DNA from: an uncultured Oscillibacter sp.
Lineage (GTDB): Bacteria > Bacillota > Clostridia > Oscillospirales > Oscillospiraceae
Length of the DNA: 26,751 nt
Assembly: GCA_902476875.1 (NCBI GenBank)
Contig: CABSFC010000030.1
Coordinates: 1-26,751 of the forward strand
Direction: 5' to 3'
Part shown: positions 8,952-16,613 of the stretch, one piece after another
Layout: each line of letters starts with the position of its first letter
Position numbering within the stretch: the first letter of the stretch is position 1
Position numbers and translations under genes: made by a program
Notes under the pieces: model-generated
What the model was told of the DNA's origin: nothing
Database searches by the model: none
The model's input: only the letters and a program-made list of their open reading frames with translations

Positions 8952-9660
8952 ACACCTGTCCAAGTCCTTCGGCAGCAATCTGGTGCTGGACGATATCTCC
9001 GAGCATATCTACCCCGGCGAAAAGGTGGTCATCATCGGACCCTCCGGCTCCGGCAAGTCCACCTTCCTGCGCTGCCTGAACCTGCTGGAGGAGCCCACCG
9101 GCGGCACCATTACCTTTGAGGGGACGGACATCACCTCGCCCAAGACGGACATCGACAAAATGCGCTGCCGGATGGGCATGGTGTTCCAGCACTTCAACCT
9201 CTTTCCCAATATGACGATCCGCAAAAACATCACCCTGGCCCCCGTCCGCACCGGACTGATGAAGCAGGAGGAGGCCGACCAGGAGGCAGCCAGGCTGCTG
9301 CGCAGGGTCGGTCTGGAGGAGAAGGCGGACGCCTATCCGGCCCAGCTCTCCGGCGGCCAGAAGCAGCGCATCGCCATCGTCCGCGCTCTGGCCATGCGGC
9401 CCAAGGTCATGCTGTTTGACGAGCCCACCTCCGCCCTGGACCCCGAGATGGTGGGCGAGGTGCTGGACGTTATGAAGGAGCTGGCCCATGAGGGCATGAC
9501 CATGGTGGTGGTCACCCACGAGATGGGCTTTGCCCGGGAGGTGGGCAGCCGGGTGCTGTTCATGGACGGCGGACACATTGTGGAGCAGAATGAACCCGGC
9601 GCGTTCTTCTCCGCCCCGCGGCACCCCAGATTGAAGGATTTTTTGAGCAAGGTCCTATGA
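8938..9660 (+). CDS. Amino acid ABC transporter ATP-binding protein (GlnQ type)
   Basis: This cytoplasmic ATPase energises the importer. The 240 residues contain Walker A GPSGSGKST (34-42), the Q-loop MVFQHFNLFPNMT, signature LSGGQKQR, Walker B VMLFDEPTSALDPE and the switch histidine in VVVTHEMGFA. This combination, with the HFNLF Q-loop, is characteristic of the PAAT amino acid family. The start is GTG 8938 with AAGGAGG at 8921-8927, inside the permease gene. A strong terminator begins five bases after the stop. The adjacent receptor and permease complete the transporter. Confidence 0.95.
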   Translation: MIDVKHLSKSFGSNLVLDDISEHIYPGEKVVIIGPSGSGKSTFLRCLNLLEEPTGGTITFEGTDITSPKTDIDKMRCRMGMVFQHFNLFPNMTIRKNITLAPVRTGLMKQEEADQEAARLLRRVGLEEKADAYPAQLSGGQKQRIAIVRALAMRPKVMLFDEPTSALDPEMVGEVLDVMKELAHEGMTMVVVTHEMGFAREVGSRVLFMDGGHIVEQNEPGAFFSAPRHPRLKDFLSKVL

Positions 9661-9664
9661 GCAA

Positions 9665-9695
9665 AAGGCACGCACCTTTGGTGTGTGCCTTTTTT
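9665..9695 (+). terminator. Intrinsic terminator of the amino acid importer operon
   Basis: A 12-bp stem (AAGGCACGCACC at 9665-9676 with its complement at 9680-9691, one G-U pair, TTT loop) runs into a T-tract ending at 9695. It starts immediately after the ATPase stop codon. Confidence 0.92.
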
Positions 9696-9759
9696 GGCGT
9701 CGGATTCCGGAAAGATACCAAACTACACAAATATTTTTTAAGGAACACAAAAATTTTGT

Positions 9760-9787
9760 TTGATTTTGCGAAAAGCTATGGTATGAT
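9760..9787 (+). promoter_or_regulatory. Promoter of the NCS2 permease gene
   Basis: TTGATT at 9760-9765 and TATGAT at 9782-9787 have 16-bp spacing in an AT-rich stretch. Downstream, a small hairpin GGTGT/ACACC (9793-9808) precedes the ribosome binding site. I do not see the conserved core of a purine riboswitch in this short leader. Confidence 0.7.
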
Positions 9788-9825
9788 AGAGAGGTGTCCT
9801 AAAACACCGCTAAGGAGGTTTTTCC

Positions 9826-11181
9826 ATGGAGACTCCAACAACCAAGCAAGACCTGTTGTTCCAATTCCGCGGCGTTCCGCCCATCGGGACGTCAGTATCC
9901 CTGGCTCTGCAGCATCTTGTGGCGATGATCGTGGGCTGCGTCACGCCGCCCATCATGATCGCCGGACTGATCGGCCTCTCCCAGGAGGAGCAGGTGCTGC
10001 TGATTCAGGCGTCCCTGGTGATGTCCGCCGTGTCCACATTGCTGCAGCTGTTCCCCATCGGCGGTCGGTTCGGCTCCGGTCTGCCGGTGATCCTGGGCGT
10101 CAGCTTCGCCTATGTCCCCAGTATGCAGGCCATTGCCGCGGGCGGCGGCGGTATCGCCTCCATTGCCGGCGCCATGATCGTGGGCGGCGTCGTGGCGGTC
10201 ATTGTCGGCATCTTTGTGAAGAAGATTCGCCTGCTGTTCCCTCCGGTCATCACCGGTACGGTGGTGTTCACCATCGGCCTGTCCCTGTACCCCACCGCCA
10301 TCAACTACATGGCCGGCGGCACGGGAAACACCGCCGAGGCGGTGGCGGCCAAGGGGATGTCCGAGGCGCTGGTGTACGGCTCCTGGCAGAACTGGGTGAT
10401 CGCGGCGTTTACCCTGATTGTGGTCATGGTCCTGAACAACCACGCCAGGGGCGTGTGCAAGCTGGCCGCCATCCTGCTGGGGATGCTGGCGGGCTATGCG
10501 GCGGCCCTGTGCTTCGGCATGGTCAGCTTTGCCGACGTGGGAGACGCGGCCTGGTTCTCCCTGCCCCGCTTTATGCACTTTGGCGTCAGCTTTGACGTGG
10601 CCAGCTGCGTGGCGCTGGGGCTGCTGTTTGCCATCAACTCCATCCAGGCCATCGGAGACTTCACCGCCACCACCGTGGGCGGCATGGACCGGGACCCCAC
10701 GGACAGCGAGCTCCAGGGCGGCATCATCGCCTACGGCGTCAGCAACATCCTGGCGGCCCTGTTCGGCGGCTTGCCCACGGCTACATACTCCCAGAACGTG
10801 GGCATTGTCACCACCAACAAGGTGGTGAACCGCACGGTGTTCGCGCTGACGGGCGCGTTTTTGTTGCTGGCGGGCATTTCCCCCAAGTTCGCGGCGGTGC
10901 TGACCACCATCCCCCAGTGCGTGCTGGGCGGCGCCACCATCACCGTGTTCTCCACCATCGCCATGACGGGTATGAAGCTCATCGCCTCCCAGGACCTGAC
11001 GGCCCGGAACACCACCATCGTGGGCCTGTCCGCCGCCCTGGGCGTGGGCATCTCCCAAGCCAGCGCCGCGCTGAGCCAGTTCCCCGACAGCGTCACCATG
11101 ATCTTCGGCAAGTCCCCCGTGGTCATCGCAACGCTGATGGCGGTGCTGCTGAACCTGATTTTGCCCAAGGAGCGGGGCTGA
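9826..11181 (+). CDS. NCS2-family nucleobase (uracil/xanthine) permease
   Basis: This membrane transporter of the nucleobase-cation symporter-2 family imports a purine or pyrimidine base with protons. The 451 residues form about 14 membrane segments, including the two half-helices of the UraA fold. Family landmarks are Gln-His in TM1 (LQHLVAM, His30), GGRFGSGLPVILG in TM3, the TM8 motif INSIQAIGDFTATT, and the TM10 motif YSQNVGIVTTNKVVNR (Gln323-Asn324). AAGGAGG at 9812-9818 supports ATG 9826. In XanQ the TM8 position equivalent to Gln274 is an essential glutamate, so substrate preference may differ. It is monocistronic, with its own promoter and a strong terminator. Confidence 0.9.
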   Translation: METPTTKQDLLFQFRGVPPIGTSVSLALQHLVAMIVGCVTPPIMIAGLIGLSQEEQVLLIQASLVMSAVSTLLQLFPIGGRFGSGLPVILGVSFAYVPSMQAIAAGGGGIASIAGAMIVGGVVAVIVGIFVKKIRLLFPPVITGTVVFTIGLSLYPTAINYMAGGTGNTAEAVAAKGMSEALVYGSWQNWVIAAFTLIVVMVLNNHARGVCKLAAILLGMLAGYAAALCFGMVSFADVGDAAWFSLPRFMHFGVSFDVASCVALGLLFAINSIQAIGDFTATTVGGMDRDPTDSELQGGIIAYGVSNILAALFGGLPTATYSQNVGIVTTNKVVNRTVFALTGAFLLLAGISPKFAAVLTTIPQCVLGGATITVFSTIAMTGMKLIASQDLTARNTTIVGLSAALGVGISQASAALSQFPDSVTMIFGKSPVVIATLMAVLLNLILPKERG

Positions 11182-11200
11182 GCCTGAAAAAACCGGAACC

Positions 11201-11242
11201 CCGGGCGGGACCGCTATGAAAGCGGTCCCGCCCGGCTTTTTT
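11201..11242 (+). terminator. Intrinsic terminator of the NCS2 permease gene
   Basis: A perfect 15-bp stem (CCGGGCGGGACCGCT at 11201-11215, complement at 11221-11235) has a 5-nt loop and is followed by C and six T (11237-11242). Confidence 0.95.
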
Positions 11243-11265
11243 GCATGCGCAAGGGCAATAAACGC

Positions 11266-11294
11266 TTGACTTTTTTCGGCGGCAGGCTTATCAT
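11266..11294 (+). promoter_or_regulatory. Promoter of the TetR-family gene
   Basis: TTGACT at 11266-11271 and TATCAT at 11289-11294 are separated by 17 bp. The predicted start near 11301 lies just before the palindromic operator, so a bound repressor would block transcription. Confidence 0.8.
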
Positions 11295-11307
11295 ATAGGA
11301 ACATTGT

Positions 11308-11328
11308 GAATGAATGATTCATTCATTC
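11308..11328 (+). promoter_or_regulatory. Palindromic operator for the TetR-family regulator
   Basis: This is a perfect dyad: the arm GAATGAATGA at 11308-11317, a single central T, and the complementary arm at 11319-11328. Each arm is itself built from the tetranucleotide GAAT/ATTC. Size and placement, between the transcription start and the GAGGAGGG ribosome binding site of the TetR gene, are typical of an autoregulatory TetR operator. Ownership by the adjacent gene is inferred from position. Confidence 0.75.
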
Positions 11329-11349
11329 TAAACGTGAGAGGAGGGACTT

Positions 11350-12018
11350 ATGAGCACGACCCGTATGCGCACGCTCCACAACGCCGCGGCCCGGCTCTTT
11401 CTGCGCCAGGGCTACGCGCAGACTCAGATCAGCCATATCGCCCGGGAGGCCGGTGTCGCCGTGGGGACGGTGTACCACGATTTCGCGGGAAAGGAGGCGC
11501 TGCTCCGCTTCGTGCTGGAGTGCGCCATGGACCCGGCCTATCTGGACCGGGGGCTCCGGCGGCCCGTCACCGCCGAGCAGTTCGCCGGCCAGGACCGCCG
11601 CATGATCCGCACACTGGAGGAGACGGCGGACGCCTTTGAGCAGCGGCTGGACCGGATCGCGTGGGGCTACACCTTTCAGGACCTGCTGTCCGACACCTTT
11701 GACCTGCTGGCCCGGTACGGCGTGGGCTGGCTCTTCATCGAGAAGAACCCGCTGACCTACCCTGTCCTGACCGACTGCTACCGCCGCTGCCGGGAGCGAT
11801 TTTTTGCCGCCATGGAGAAGTACCTGAAAAAGCTCCAGGAAAACGGACAGCTCCGGGACCTGGAGGATCCGGAGCTGACGGCGGTATTGATTTTGGAGCA
11901 GCTGTCCTGGTGGGCGGTGGATGTCCGCTGGACGGCCTTTGAGACCCGGGACATCCCGACCGAGCGGGCCAAGGCGGTGTGCCTGGGCAGCCTGCTGGCC
12001 GCCTATGGGCGGGCCTGA
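11350..12018 (+). CDS. TetR/AcrR-family transcriptional regulator
   Basis: This is a 222-residue one-component regulator. The N-terminal helix-turn-helix domain (residues 8-55) reads AAARLFLRQGYAQTQISHIAREAGVAVGTVYHDFAGKEALL, the TetR signature with the recognition helix around VAVGTVYHDF. The C-terminal domain (60-222) is helical and variable, as expected for ligand binding and dimerisation; no ligand can be inferred. GAGGAGGG at 11337-11344 sets the start. It is monocistronic, and its promoter carries a 21-nt palindrome, implying autoregulation. Its 3' end overlaps the convergent MATE gene by 16 bp, so the target may include that exporter, although marR is the more direct candidate for controlling it. 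Confidence 0.9.
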   Translation: MSTTRMRTLHNAAARLFLRQGYAQTQISHIAREAGVAVGTVYHDFAGKEALLRFVLECAMDPAYLDRGLRRPVTAEQFAGQDRRMIRTLEETADAFEQRLDRIAWGYTFQDLLSDTFDLLARYGVGWLFIEKNPLTYPVLTDCYRRCRERFFAAMEKYLKKLQENGQLRDLEDPELTAVLILEQLSWWAVDVRWTAFETRDIPTERAKAVCLGSLLAAYGRA

Positions 12019-13388
12019 CCGCGCTCCAGCTCCGCCATGCTTCTGCGGAACTGGGCGGAGAACATGGCCGCCGTGGTACAGACCGCCAGAAAGTCCGCAA
12101 CAGGCTCCGCCAGGAACACGGCGAAGGCCTTGTCCGCGAAAAAGTTGGGCAGGATATAGATCAGGGGGATCAGCAGGATGATCTTCCGCAGGACCGCCAG
12201 GAACAGAGAGGTCTTGGCGTTTCCCAGGGCGATGAAGGTCTGCTGGCAGGCGATCTGGATGCCGAAGATGCCGGTGGCGCCCAGATAAATGCGCAGCGCC
12301 CAGACGGCGTAGTCCACCAGCTCCGGGTTGTTGTTGAAGATCAGCACGAATACCCGGGGGAAGAGCTGTACCAGCGCCCACAGCACCAGGGAATAGGTCA
12401 GGCAGGCCCGGAGCAGGCACCGGAAGGCGTCCCGCACCCGCTGGGCGTTCCGGGCGCCGAAGTTGTAGCTGATGATGGGCTGGCCGCCCTGGGTCAGGCC
12501 CTGGAGGGGCATCATGGCCAGCTGCATGATACTGGTCAGCACCGTCATGGCGCCCACGGCGATGTCGCCGCCGTATTTCAGCAGCGAGGAGTTGAAGCAT
12601 ACCGCGATCAGGCTCTCCGTGGACTGCATGATGAACGGGGACAGGCCCAGGGCCAGACAGGGCAGGAACACCGCCGGCCGGGGCCGCAGATTCTCCCGCC
12701 GCAGGCGCCACTTGGTTCTGGGCCCGGTCAGGAACCGCAGCACCCACACGGCGGACACCGCCTGGGAGAGGATGGTGGCCAGAGCCGCCCCCCGGACGCC
12801 CAGCCCCAGGGCGAAAATGAAGATGGGGTCCAGCACCGTGTTCAGCCCCGCGCCGATGAGCACGGTCTTCATGCTGACGGTGGTGAAGCCCTGGGCGGTA
12901 ATATAGGCGTTCATGCCCAGGGTCGTCTGGACGAACAGCGTGCCCAGGGTGTAGACGCGCATATACTCCATGGCGTAGCCGATGGTGTTCTCGCTGGCGC
13001 CGAAGGCCAGCAGCAGCGGCTCCGCGAACAGCTGGAAGACAATGGTCAGCGCCACGGAGACGATCAGCAGCAGCGTGAAGCTGTTGCCCATGATGCGCTC
13101 CGCCTCCTGGGAGTTGCCCCGACCCTCCTGAATGGATGCCCGGGGGCCGCCGCCCATGGCTATCAACGCCGCGAAAGCGGAGATCACCATGATGATGGGC
13201 AGGCACACGCCCACGCCGGTCAGCGCCAGGGAGCCCACGGTGTCCACCGGCCGCATGTGGCCGATGTACACCCGGTCCACCAGGTTGTACAGCATGTTGA
13301 CGATCTGGGAGGTGATGGTGGGCAGCGCCAGGGAGAACAGCAGCCTGCCCACGCTGCCGCTGCCTAGGTCCACGTTTTTCGATGTCAT
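12003..13388 (-). CDS. MATE-family multidrug/cation efflux transporter
   Basis: This 461-residue inner-membrane antiporter exports cationic compounds using a Na+ or H+ gradient. The N-terminus reads GSVGRLLFSLALPTITSQIVNMLYNLVDRVYIGH, the MATE hallmark (TM1 with conserved Pro and the DRVYIG motif). ALTGVG in TM2 and the MGGGPRASIQEGRG loop follow. The second half repeats the fold (TQGGQPIISYNFGARN near residue 305). About 12 membrane helices are visible. The start codon overlaps the marR stop (ATGA, 13385-13388), so MATE translation is coupled to marR. A short C-terminal tail overlaps the convergent TetR gene by 16 bp. The substrate is unknown. Confidence 0.93.
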   Translation of the reverse strand: MTSKNVDLGSGSVGRLLFSLALPTITSQIVNMLYNLVDRVYIGHMRPVDTVGSLALTGVGVCLPIIMVISAFAALIAMGGGPRASIQEGRGNSQEAERIMGNSFTLLLIVSVALTIVFQLFAEPLLLAFGASENTIGYAMEYMRVYTLGTLFVQTTLGMNAYITAQGFTTVSMKTVLIGAGLNTVLDPIFIFALGLGVRGAALATILSQAVSAVWVLRFLTGPRTKWRLRRENLRPRPAVFLPCLALGLSPFIMQSTESLIAVCFNSSLLKYGGDIAVGAMTVLTSIMQLAMMPLQGLTQGGQPIISYNFGARNAQRVRDAFRCLLRACLTYSLVLWALVQLFPRVFVLIFNNNPELVDYAVWALRIYLGATGIFGIQIACQQTFIALGNAKTSLFLAVLRKIILLIPLIYILPNFFADKAFAVFLAEPVADFLAVCTTAAMFSAQFRRSMAELERGQARP

Positions 13389-13834
13389 ACAGAAGCCTCC
13401 TCCGCCAGCAGGGCGGCGTTATTCAATACCGTTTCCAGCAGGCCGCAGAGCTGGGCCTCCTCCGCCGGGGACAGGCCGTCCAGCAGCCGCCTGACGCAGG
13501 CGGCCTGGATGTCCTGACACGCCCGGGCCAGGGGCGCGCCGCTCTCCGTGATGGCGAGATGGACGACGCGCCGGTCCACGCCGTCCGGCGTACGGCGGAG
13601 CAGGCCCTCCGCCGTCAGCAGCTCCACCGCCTGGGAGACCTGGGACTTGGACAGGCCCCGGAACTCCGTCACATCCCGGGCGGTGTCGTATTCCGGGTGA
13701 TTGGCCAGAAACAGCAAGACATGGACCTCCCGCATGGAGAGGCCGGTGCGCTCCAGCAGGGACACAAACTGATGGGCGTAAAACTTTCCGAACTGGTGGG
13801 AAAAATGCAGCATTCGGGTGCAGTTGATGGGCAT
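13385..13834 (-). CDS. MarR-family transcriptional regulator
   Basis: This 149-residue winged-helix repressor is encoded directly upstream of the MATE exporter and overlaps it by four bases. The DNA-binding region (about residues 50-100) contains the recognition helix GLSKSQVSQAVELLTAEGLL and the wing with the DxR-type motif TPDGVDRRVVHLAIT. Flanking helices form the dimer interface. A CGGAGG ribosome binding site (13841-13846 on the minus strand) supports ATG 13834. MarR-exporter pairs are usually autoregulated and induced by exporter substrates, so repression of this operon by its own product is the likely role; the ligand is unknown. Confidence 0.93.
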   Translation of the reverse strand: MPINCTRMLHFSHQFGKFYAHQFVSLLERTGLSMREVHVLLFLANHPEYDTARDVTEFRGLSKSQVSQAVELLTAEGLLRRTPDGVDRRVVHLAITESGAPLARACQDIQAACVRRLLDGLSPAEEAQLCGLLETVLNNAALLAEEASV

Positions 13835-13884
13835 AGGCGGCCTCCGAAAATTTTCAAAAAAACGGTTTTAAAAAGAACTATCAA

Positions 13885-13913
13885 ATCATACCGCGAAAAG
13901 AGCCCACTGTCAA
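13885..13913 (-). promoter_or_regulatory. Promoter of the marR-MATE operon
   Basis: On the minus strand, TTGACA (13908-13913) and TATGAT (13885-13890) are 17 bp apart, close to consensus. The leader to the marR start is about 45 nt and contains the palindrome GAAAATTTTC at 13846-13855, overlapping the ribosome binding site. Confidence 0.85.
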
Positions 13914-13934
13914 GACGGGTCAAATAATTTTACA

Positions 13935-13963
13935 TTGACAAACGTATATGTATGGAGTATCAT
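13935..13963 (+). promoter_or_regulatory. Promoter of the degV-like gene
   Basis: TTGACA at 13935-13940 and TATCAT at 13958-13963 have 17-bp spacing. It is back-to-back with the marR promoter; the two -35 boxes are only 21 bp apart, so one regulator bound between them could affect both directions. Confidence 0.8.
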
Positions 13964-14004
13964 AATGAATATAGTTTTGAAAACCAGATTATAAGGAGTA
14001 TTAT

Positions 14005-14853
14005 ATGACTTGGAACATTGTGAGTGACAGCAGCTGCGACCTGCGCATGAGCAGCTTTACCAGCGACCGGGTGCGCTTTGAGACGGTGCCCCTGCGGCTC
14101 CAGGTGGGCGAGCGGGAGTTTCTGGACAACGACGAGCTGGAGGTGCCGGAGCTGTTGACGGCCATGGCCGGGGAGAAGAGCGCCTCCTCCACGGCCTGCC
14201 CCTCCCCGGCGGCGTTCGCCCGGGCCTTTGAAAAGGGCGATAAGACCGTCTGCTTCACCATCTCCGCCAACCTCTCCGGCACCTACAACGCCGCGGTGAT
14301 GGGCCGGGAGATGGCCCTGGAGGAGCACCCGGAGAAGGAGATCTGCGTCATTGATTCCAAGGCCACCGCCGGGGCGATGGTGCTGCTGATCCGCAAGGCC
14401 AAGGAGCTGATGGAGGCGGACCTGGAGGGGAAGGATTTCGAGGGCATCTGCGCCCAGCTGCGGCTGTACCAGGCGGCGCTGCGGACCTGCTTCACGCTGG
14501 AGAACTTCGACAATCTGATCAAAAACGGCCGGATGCGGCCGCTGGTGGGCACGCTGCTCCACTCCCTGGGCATCCATGTCATCGCCGACGCCACCCCCCA
14601 GGGCACCATCCATGTGGCCGACAAGGCCCGGGGCGAGGCCAAGACCTATAAGGCCATCACGGCCCTGATGAAGGACAGCAAGGACTGCGCTGGCGCGGAG
14701 GTGGTCATCTCCCACTGCGAGAATCTGGCGGGCGCCCTGAAGCTGAAGGAGCAGATTCTGGCGGATCTGCCGGTGAAGCGGGTGGATATTCTCTCCTGCC
14801 GGGGCCTGACCAGCTTCTACGCCATGGAGAAGGGCCTGATCATCGGTTACTGA
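14005..14853 (+). CDS. DegV-family fatty-acid-binding protein
   Basis: DegV proteins bind long-chain fatty acids between two alpha/beta domains; some (FakB) present them to a fatty acid kinase. The 282 residues show the family landmarks: N-terminal IVSDSSCDL, SSTACPSPAAF near residue 55, TISANLSGTYNAA near residue 88 (lipid head-group contact), IDSKATAGAMVLL, and DNLIKNGRM near residue 170, which matches the FakB/DegV motif after the hinge. AAGGAG at 13993-13998 supports the start. It is monocistronic, ending in a bidirectional palindromic terminator. No fakA kinase gene is in the window, so a FakB role is possible but unproven. Confidence 0.9.
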   Translation: MTWNIVSDSSCDLRMSSFTSDRVRFETVPLRLQVGEREFLDNDELEVPELLTAMAGEKSASSTACPSPAAFARAFEKGDKTVCFTISANLSGTYNAAVMGREMALEEHPEKEICVIDSKATAGAMVLLIRKAKELMEADLEGKDFEGICAQLRLYQAALRTCFTLENFDNLIKNGRMRPLVGTLLHSLGIHVIADATPQGTIHVADKARGEAKTYKAITALMKDSKDCAGAEVVISHCENLAGALKLKEQILADLPVKRVDILSCRGLTSFYAMEKGLIIGY

Positions 14854-14858
14854 ATGAC

Positions 14859-14896
14859 GAAAAAGTGCCCGGAAGCATGCTTCCGGGCACTTTTTC
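14859..14896. terminator. Bidirectional terminator between degV and the FAH-family gene
   Basis: This 38-nt sequence is perfectly palindromic: arm GAAAAAGTGCCCGGAAGCA at 14859-14877, complement at 14878-14896. It has five A at the left and five T at the right of a GC-rich stem, so it can end transcription from both convergent genes (stops at 14853 and 14902). Confidence 0.95.
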
Positions 14897-14901
14897 GCGG
14901 T

Positions 14902-15750
14902 TCAGCGGACGGTGTTGCGCAGGGTGCCGATGCCCTCGATGGCGCACTCCACCACGTCGCCGGGTTTCAGGAATTTGGGCGGGTCAAAGCCCATTCCCAC
15001 GCCGGCGGGCGTTCCGGTGGCGATGATGGTGCCCGGCAGCAGGGTCATGCCGGAGGACAGCTCCTCGATAATGGCGGCGATGCCGGTGATCAGCAGGTCC
15101 GTGGTGGAGTTCTGCCGCGGCTCGCCGTTGACCCGGGAGGAGATGGCCAGCGCCGGGGGAAAGGCGATCTCATCGGCGGTGGTGATGCAGGGGCCGATGG
15201 GGGTGAAGCCGTCTAGACTCTTGCCGAAGTACCACTGCTTGTGGGCGGTTTGCAGCAGTCGGGCGGACACGTCGTTGAGGACGGTGTAGCCGAAGATGTA
15301 GTCCGCCGCGTCGGCGGCTTTCACGTTCCGGGCGGTTTTGCCGATGACCACCGCCAGCTCCGCCTCGTAGTCCAGCCGCTCCACCAGGCCGGGGTGGCTC
15401 TCGATGAAGCCCTCCGGCCCCACGGCCTCCGTCACCCGCTTGGAGAAGTAGATGGGCACCGGACGCTCGCCGCCGAAAGCCCCGGCGTCGTAGCGGGAGG
15501 ATTCGTCGGCGTGGGCCCTGTAGTTGATGCCCAGGCAGATGACGTCCTGCCGGGGCCGGGGGATGGGGGCCAGCAGCGCCACCGCGGACAGGGGCAGAGC
15601 CTCCCCGGCGGCGCGGGCGGCCTCGTCCAGCTGGGCCCGGGGCGATTCGATCAGCGCGTTCATGTCCGCGAAGGGCAGGGGGCGGACGCCGTCCGCGGCC
15701 AGCAGGCCCACGGTCTCCCGGCCGTCGTGGAGATAAGTCACCAGTTTCAT
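14902..15750 (-). CDS. Fumarylacetoacetate hydrolase (FAH) family protein
   Basis: FAH-family enzymes cleave or decarboxylate 2,4-diketo acids and related acylpyruvates using a divalent metal. The 282-residue protein has a small N-terminal domain (1-65) and the C-terminal FAH fold. Landmarks are ICLGINYRAHADES near residue 70, YFSKRVTEAVGPEG, the metal-binding LDYEAELAVVIGKTARNV, YTVLNDVSAR, GKSLDGFTPIGPCI and the closing IIATGTPAGVGMG and GDVVECAIEGIG. The start is ATG 15750, with an AAGGAG-type site just upstream. A longer open frame to 16449 only runs antisense through the ATPase gene. Specific activity (acylpyruvase, oxaloacetate decarboxylase or isomerase) cannot be chosen; no degradation pathway genes are adjacent. 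Confidence 0.9.
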   Translation of the reverse strand: MKLVTYLHDGRETVGLLAADGVRPLPFADMNALIESPRAQLDEAARAAGEALPLSAVALLAPIPRPRQDVICLGINYRAHADESSRYDAGAFGGERPVPIYFSKRVTEAVGPEGFIESHPGLVERLDYEAELAVVIGKTARNVKAADAADYIFGYTVLNDVSARLLQTAHKQWYFGKSLDGFTPIGPCITTADEIAFPPALAISSRVNGEPRQNSTTDLLITGIAAIIEELSSGMTLLPGTIIATGTPAGVGMGFDPPKFLKPGDVVECAIEGIGTLRNTVR

Positions 15751-15779
15751 ACGCAGACTCCTTTTTTCATAGAATAGCG

Positions 15780-15809
15780 AAAAAGCGGCGGACAGGGACC
15801 TGTCCGCCG
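15780..15809 (-). terminator. Terminator of the TrpXYZ-like transporter operon
   Basis: A stem of 9-10 bp (GGCGGACAG and complement, 15787-15808) with a GGAC loop is followed on the minus strand by a C and five T (15780-15784 as A on the plus strand). It lies ten bases after the ATPase stop and separates the operon from the FAH-family gene. Confidence 0.85.
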
Positions 15810-15818
15810 TCTGGTATT

Positions 15819-16613
15819 TTAAGAGAGCAGCAGCTTGTCGTCCGCCTCGTCGCTTCCGCTGACCTTGCTGAACAGCTCCAGCAGCTGGGGGACCGTCAGC
15901 TTCTTCTTCTCCTCGCCGGAGACGTCGATGACGATCCGGCCCTCGTACATCATGATGAGCCGGTTGCCGTGGGTAATGGCGTCCTTCATGTTGTGGGTGA
16001 TCATCAGGGTGGTCAGATGGTCCTTGGAGACGATGCGGTCCGTGGCGTCCAGCACCTTGGCGGCGGTCTTGGGGTCCAGGGCGGCGGTGTGCTCGTCCAG
16101 CAGCAGCAGCTTGGGCTGGATCAGCGTGGCCATCAGCAGCGTCAGGGCCTGACGCTGTCCGCCGGACAGGAGCCCGACCTTGCTGGTCAGCCGGTCCTCC
16201 AGCCCCAGGTCCAGGATCTTCAGGCGCTCCACGTATTCCTCCCGTTCCGACTTGGTGATGCCGACGCGGAGGGTGCGGCTTCTGCCCCGGCGGGCGGCCA
16301 GGGCCAGGTTTTCCTCGATCTGCATGGTGGGCGCGGTGCCCATCATGGGGTCCTGAAACACGCGGCCGATGTACTTGGCCCGCTTGTGCTCCGGCATGTG
16401 GGTCAGGTCCACGCCGTCGATGGAGATGGCGCCCTGGTCCACCGGCCACACGCCGGCCACGGCGTTCAGCAGCGTGGATTTGCCGGCGCCGTTGCCGCCG
16501 ATGACGGTGCAGAAGTCGCCGGGGTCCAGATGGAGGGAGAGCCCCTGCAGCGCCGCCTTTTCATTGACAGTGCCGGGGTTGAAGGTCTTGTAAATATTCC
16601 TGACGTCAAGCAT
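15819..16613 (-). CDS. ABC transporter ATP-binding protein (TrpZ-like)
   Basis: This is the cytoplasmic ATPase of a three-gene importer of the tryptophan/tyrosine (TrpXYZ) type. The 264 residues contain Walker A GGNGAGKST (39-47), Q-loop RVFQDPMMGTAPTM, signature LSGGQRQALTLLMAT and a Walker B reading LLLLDEHTAALDPKT. The histidine-containing DEHTAALDP is characteristic of this subfamily. The switch histidine is in LMITHNMKDA. The start overlaps the permease stop by 8 bp, so the pair is coupled. The operon order is receptor, permease, ATPase. Its leader attenuator suggests aromatic amino acids as cargo. Confidence 0.92.
   Translation of the reverse strand: MLDVRNIYKTFNPGTVNEKAALQGLSLHLDPGDFCTVIGGNGAGKSTLLNAVAGVWPVDQGAISIDGVDLTHMPEHKRAKYIGRVFQDPMMGTAPTMQIEENLALAARRGRSRTLRVGITKSEREEYVERLKILDLGLEDRLTSKVGLLSGGQRQALTLLMATLIQPKLLLLDEHTAALDPKTAAKVLDATDRIVSKDHLTTLMITHNMKDAITHGNRLIMMYEGRIVIDVSGEEKKKLTVPQLLELFSKVSGSDEADDKLLLS

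Noticed and set aside
9788..9825. Purine riboswitch upstream of the NCS2 permease
   Set aside because: The leader is only about 35 nt and has no conserved purine-aptamer core.
11979..13367. A 462-residue open frame on the plus strand opposite the MATE gene
   Set aside because: It is Gln/His/Gly-rich antisense translation; the minus-strand MATE protein has clear family motifs and coupled translation with marR.
15751..16449. A long N-terminal extension that would fuse an unknown domain to the FAH-family protein
   Set aside because: The extension is simply another frame of the ATPase gene; the FAH fold starts at ATG 15750 with a ribosome binding site, and a terminator lies between.
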